A DNA stretch of 64,000 bases from JAAZBW01 sp035647855. GTDB lineage: Bacteria; Actinomycetota; Actinomycetes; Actinomycetales; Actinomycetaceae. The stretch covers positions 23,079 through 87,078 of the forward strand of contig DASRMP010000048.1 of NCBI GenBank assembly GCA_035647855.1. Reading direction: 5' to 3'. The notes beneath the pieces are model-generated. The model saw nothing but the letters and a program-made list of their open reading frames with translations. It did not search any database and was not told the origin of the DNA. Made by a program: the position numbers and the translations under genes. This document shows, piece after piece, positions 61,004 through 64,000 of the stretch (the first letter of the stretch is position 1; every line of letters starts with the position of its first letter).

Positions 61004-62917
61004 ATGTCTTCGCGGCCTTACGGCTCCTGGCCATCCCCGCTCTCTGCCGAGGACGTCACTGGCGGCGCCCTCCGGCTCTCCTCGCCGCGTATCGACGGCC
61101 GGTCCGTCTACTGGAAGGAGCGCCATGCCGACGGCCGCAGCGTGCTTGGTCGTGCCACCGATGGTGTCCGTGAAGAACTGCCCAGCACCTTCGACGACGG
61201 CGCGCCCATCGACGTCGCCTCCCGTGTCCACGAGTACGGCGGCGGGGACTTCGCGGTTGATGGCGGGGTCGTCGTCTTCTCCGCCCGCCGCGACGACCGG
61301 CTGTACGTGACCAATCGCGGCGAGGAGGGCTGGTCCACTCCGCGCGCCGTCACCGCTGACGACAACACCCGCTACGCCGATCTCACCTTGCAGGGGCATA
61401 CGGTGTACGCCGTCGCGGAGGAGCACCGCGGCGTTACGGCAAACGATGTCATGAACAGGATCGTCGCCATCGACATCACGACCGGTGCCGTCAGCACGCT
61501 CCGGGAGGGTCCCGACTTCGTCGCGAACCCGCGCCCGAGCCCCGACGGCGCCGCGCTCGCCTGGTACGAATGGGACCATCCGGACATGCCGTGGGACGCC
61601 GCGGCGCTCTATGCCGCCAGGCTCGACGGCGGCAGTCTGGGTCCCCAGGTGGTGCACATCGCGGGCAGGACGAACCCGCCGCGATCGGCGATTTCTCCGG
61701 TCTGGGTCGCGAATGACGAACTCGTCTTCGTTCACGACCCGGACGGCTGGTGGAACCTCTTCCGCTGCTCCGACCCGCTCGGCGCCTGCCGCATTCGGCC
61801 GCTGCATCCGGCCGAGGCGGAGTTCGCAGTCCCGCCATGGACCTTCGATTCCTCCGTCACAGCGCTGGATGAGGACCACGTCATCGCGAAGTGGACCCGG
61901 CATGGGCGTTGGTCACTCGGCTCGATCCAGATCGCGAACGGCACCACCGAGGAGTGGATGACGGGGCTCGAACCGGTGAGCGAGATCGCCGTCGGCGACG
62001 GGATCGTCGCATTCGTGGGTTCGAGCGGCACCGCACCCGCGGTCCTGGTGGAACTCACACTCGCCGAAGGACGGGTCCGAGTGCTGCGCGAGAGCGCTCC
62101 GCGCCTTCTCGACGATGACTACGTGTCCGTGGCCGAAGCCATCGACTGGAGTAGCGGGAGCGGCACGGCGCACGGCTTTTTCTATACCCCCACCAACCCC
62201 GATGTGGACGTTCCGGATGGGGAATTGCCGCCCGTGCTCGTGCTCGTCCACGGCGGCCCGACCTCGGCCACCTCCGCCGGCTACTCCAGCTTCGTCCAGT
62301 TCTGGACCACGCGCGGGTTCGCCGTGCTTGACGTGAACTATCGCGGTTCCACCGGATACGGCCGCGAGTACCGTGAGTCGCTCAACGGACGGTGGGGCCT
62401 GGTGGATATCGAGGACGTGGCGTCAGGAGTGGCTGCACTCGCGGACCTCGGGCTTGTTGACGGAAATCGGGCAGTCATCCGCGGCGGCTCCGCGGGCGGC
62501 TACACCGTGCTCCGCGCGCTCACTGCCACCGATACGTTCGCAGCCGGCACCTCGAGGTACGGCATCGCCGATCTCGCGATCCTCGCTGCGGAGACCCACA
62601 AGTTCGAGTCTCGCTACACGGAGAGACTGGTGGGGCCGTATCCCGCGGCCGCCACCGTGTACCGCGACCGTTCTCCCCTCTACCACCTGGAGGATCTGAC
62701 GGCTCCGGTTCTGCTGCTCCATGGCGAGGAGGACAAGGTGGTGCCGCCGAGTCAGGCCATCAAGATGGCCGAGGCCATTGACGCCGCGGGCGGCGACGTC
62801 GAACTGGTCATGTACCCCGGTGAGGGACACGGCTTCCGGACTGCGGAGGTGGCGCGTGATGCCCTGGAGAGGGAGTACGAGTTCTACGGGCGTGTGCTCG
62901 GTTTCCTGCCGAACTGA
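61004..62917 (+). CDS. S9-family (prolyl oligopeptidase-type) serine peptidase
   Basis: A 637-residue peptidase. An N-terminal propeller of WD/TolB-like blades (to about residue 380) covers a C-terminal alpha/beta hydrolase. Its elements are VLVHGGPTSAT (oxyanion region), NYRGSTGYGREY, the nucleophile elbow GGSAGGY, the Asp in HGEEDKVVPP and the His in GEGHGF. No signal peptide is present, so it is cytoplasmic, probably a dipeptidyl- or acylaminoacyl-type peptidase. The sequence just after its stop begins the repeat-rich tract. Confidence 0.88.
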   Translation: MSSRPYGSWPSPLSAEDVTGGALRLSSPRIDGRSVYWKERHADGRSVLGRATDGVREELPSTFDDGAPIDVASRVHEYGGGDFAVDGGVVVFSARRDDRLYVTNRGEEGWSTPRAVTADDNTRYADLTLQGHTVYAVAEEHRGVTANDVMNRIVAIDITTGAVSTLREGPDFVANPRPSPDGAALAWYEWDHPDMPWDAAALYAARLDGGSLGPQVVHIAGRTNPPRSAISPVWVANDELVFVHDPDGWWNLFRCSDPLGACRIRPLHPAEAEFAVPPWTFDSSVTALDEDHVIAKWTRHGRWSLGSIQIANGTTEEWMTGLEPVSEIAVGDGIVAFVGSSGTAPAVLVELTLAEGRVRVLRESAPRLLDDDYVSVAEAIDWSSGSGTAHGFFYTPTNPDVDVPDGELPPVLVLVHGGPTSATSAGYSSFVQFWTTRGFAVLDVNYRGSTGYGREYRESLNGRWGLVDIEDVASGVAALADLGLVDGNRAVIRGGSAGGYTVLRALTATDTFAAGTSRYGIADLAILAAETHKFESRYTERLVGPYPAAATVYRDRSPLYHLEDLTAPVLLLHGEEDKVVPPSQAIKMAEAIDAAGGDVELVMYPGEGHGFRTAEVARDALEREYEFYGRVLGFLPN

Positions 62918-62971
62918 GGTCTTGCTTTGTTGGTTGGGAGTGTTCGGTCCGGGGCGCCCCAACACCGCGAA

Positions 62972-63031
62972 GGCGCACGAACGTCACGATGGCGCGGTGA
63001 CGTCACTGCGCCATCGTGACTCCCATGCGCC
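62972..63031. repeat. Family-1 phased inverted repeat array, copy B (minimal)
   Basis: One leftward 16-mer at 62972-62987, two overlapping central half-units (62991-63006 and 62997-63012) around TGACGTCA, and one degenerate rightward unit at 63016-63031. Spacings are 19 and 19 bp. The right end runs into GCGCCCTCACGC, the reverse complement of GCGTGAGGGCGC found at the left end of copies A and C. This suggests a conserved terminus. Confidence 0.85.
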
Positions 63032-63199
63032 CTCACGCTGGATCCCGGCTGGTCGCCGTGGTCACCGCCGATCCTGGACCAGCCCCGCCTCCGAACGACC
63101 CTGGCGAACCCCAGACCTGCGCTAAGTCCAATGCCGTCATCTTGGGGTTTTGCTTGAGGGTTCAGGGGTTGTTGTCGGCGTGTCTTGGGGTGGGGTCGA

Positions 63200-63257
63200 C
63201 GGAGCTTCCGGCAAGAGATGCAACGGCCATGATGCTTCTGCTTCCCCGGGAGCTCCG
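63200..63257. repeat. Long imperfect hairpin
   Basis: CGGAGCTTCCGG (63200-63211) can pair with CCGGGAGCTCCG (63246-63257), one T-G pair, across a 34-nt loop that can pair further (AAG/CTT). There is no U-tract, so it is not a typical terminator. Confidence 0.6.
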
Positions 63258-63328
63258 TTGTCTGCTTGTTGTCCATTGAGCGTGTTGTCCGTGAGATCTG
63301 TGTCGCCCAGGGGTCTGGAACCGGGTGG

Positions 63329-63591
63329 CTGGGGAACTTCGGACTGCCTTCGGGGCCCGGTACCGGGTGGCTGGGGAACTTGGCACCTCGTCTTGTCGCT
63401 TGCGTGGTGTCGCTGGGGAACTTGGCACCTCGTCTGCTACCCCGAGGCTGCTTCTTGGGGAACTTCAGACCTCGACTACGGGGTGCGGTGTTCCCCAGCA
63501 GGTCTGATGTTCCCCAGCGCGCCGCCCGGACGGGGTCTGAAGTTCCCCAGTTCCCGCCAGACGGTCCTGAATGGGGTCCGAGTTTCCCTAG
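63329..63591. repeat. Family-2 array, CTGGGGAACTT at 42-bp period plus inverted copies
   Basis: Four rightward units begin at 63329, 63371, 63413 and 63455, exactly 42 bp apart; the last has T for the first C. Four leftward copies then end at 63498, 63517, 63550 and 63591. The best match is the fourth right unit (TTGGGGAACTTCAGACC) against the copy at 63534-63550 (reverse CTGGGGAACTTCAGACC), 16 of 17 bases. Confidence 0.88.
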
Positions 63592-63622
63592 TGGCGGTGT
63601 CCGGCCGGGTTCGCAGCGTGAG

Positions 63623-63981
63623 GGCGCACATTCGTCACATCGGGGCGCACGAACGTCACATCGGCGAAATCGGGGCGCACGTTCGTCACAAGATGGCTGG
63701 CGTTCGTCACGATGGCGCAGTGACGTCACTGCGCCATGGTGACGATCGTGCGCCCTCAGCATTCTGCGTGTGACGATCGCACGCCATGCCGTGACGATCG
63801 CACGCCCCGATGTGACGTTCGTGCGCCCTCAAGAATCCCGTGTGACGATCGTGCGCCCTGATGTGACGATCGTGCGCCCCGGGTGCAGAGCTGGAGAGTC
63901 GGTGTGACGGACGTGCGCCATGGTGTGACGAACGCGCGCCACGGCGGCGCGGGCTCGGGAGGGGTGTGACGGACGTGCGCC
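63623..63981. repeat. Family-1 phased inverted repeat array, copy C (longest)
   Basis: Four leftward 16-mers (GGCGCACGTTCGTCAC type) begin at 63623, 63644, 63674 and 63695. Overlapping central half-units lie at 63714-63729 and 63720-63735. Nine rightward units (GTGACGATCGTGCGCC type) begin at 63739, 63770, 63791, 63812, 63842, 63863, 63904, 63925 and 63966. Spacings are 21, 30, 21, 19 on the left and 19, 31, 21, 21, 30, 21, 41, 21, 41 on the right. Positions 3-6 (GACG) and 15-16 (CC) are invariant among the nine rightward units, and the two bases after GACG vary most. Confidence 0.9.
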
Positions 63982-64000
63982 ACGGCGTTCGGGGCGGGGA

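Larger units (their letters stand above)
62918..64000. other. Gene-free repeat-rich tract at the right edge
   Basis: Over 1 kb without a credible gene. Apparent reading frames consist of repeated peptides produced by the DNA repeats on both strands. In order it contains family-1 copy B (62972-63031), a stretch with a strong hairpin (63200-63257), the family-2 array (63329-63591) and family-1 copy C (63623-63981). The tract may continue past the window end. Confidence 0.75.

Noticed and set aside
63035..63320. RNase P RNA, 6S or tmRNA gene in the right-hand gap
   Set aside because: None of the conserved cores or tRNA-like ends could be recognised. Only a single hairpin is evident.
63150..63773. 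Protein-coding gene of 207 codons with repeated W-G-T peptides
   Set aside because: The frame exists only because the 42-bp repeat contains no stop. It crosses two different repeat families, has no ribosome-binding site, and other frames on both strands are equally open.
63623..63981. CRISPR array
   Set aside because: The repeats are 16 bp, occur in both orientations and have spacers of 3-25 bp. No cas genes are in the window.

Overview
The window is high-GC (clearly above 60%), densely packed DNA from an actinobacterium. Three things point to this: the phosphatidylinositol/PIM genes (pgsA, an acyltransferase, pimA) between thrS and ruvCAB, the DUF3000-RNase D-dxs neighbourhood, and the Gly-Cys-Val tRNA cluster. 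A Micrococcales or Actinomycetaceae-type organism is my best guess, from gene order only; no rRNA or other species marker is present. Nearly everything is chromosomal housekeeping DNA. No insertion sequence, phage, CRISPR array or resistance island was seen.

Layout. 1-4.35 kb (-): parA, scpA, scpB, rluB, tyrA and the first 53 codons of cmk, all overlapping. 4.7-7.4 kb (-): aspS and a GNAT gene. 7.4-10.7 kb (+): an MFS transporter and a DEAD-box helicase. 10.6-16 kb (-): a metallo-beta-lactamase-fold hydrolase, hisS and two membrane-associated dynamin-like GTPases. 16-17.7 kb (+): a DUF349 protein. 17.8-34.1 kb (-): one long run, thrS, HIT, pgsA, PIM acyltransferase, pimA, a membrane protein, NUDIX, yebC, ruvC, ruvA, ruvB, yajC, secD, secF, apt, rel. 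34.3-35.3 kb (+): a FemX-type peptidyltransferase. 35.8-36.25 kb: four tRNAs. 36.4-46.6 kb: an SDR, a propeller-like protein, an LMW-phosphatase/BY-kinase pair, a zinc alcohol dehydrogenase, DUF151, a proline iminopeptidase, a membrane EEP hydrolase and an acyl-CoA dehydrogenase. 46.8-53.4 kb (+): glgX-treY-treZ, making trehalose from glycogen. 53.5-62.9 kb: an ATP-grasp ligase, DUF3000, RNase D, a FadJ-type protein, dxs and an S9 peptidase. 62.9-64 kb: a gene-free, repeat-rich tract.

The most unusual content is in three gene-poor gaps (4.35-4.73, 35.3-35.75 and 62.9-64 kb). They hold short-motif repeat arrays that I could not match to a known element. Family 1 is a 16-mer, GTGACGNNCGTGCGCC. 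It is arranged as diverging arms around a central TGACGTCA palindrome, with unit spacings of about 19-21, 30-31 and 41 bp, close to whole helical turns. One copy contains a perfect 62-bp palindrome. Family 2 is CTGGGGAACTT at an exact 42-bp period, followed by inverted copies. Family 3 is AACGCCTACAG at 20-bp spacing, arranged as a dyad around CACGTG. Their sequences are unrelated but their geometry is the same, which suggests DNA-binding arrays or a REP/BIME-like mobile module rather than coding sequence.

A TAGRCT-like -10 hexamer lies 6-7 nt upstream of many start codons (parA, the MBL hydrolase, rel, the iminopeptidase, DUF3000, the S9 peptidase and others), so leaderless transcripts are probably common. 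All positions and motifs were read by eye from the sequence. No similarity search was run.
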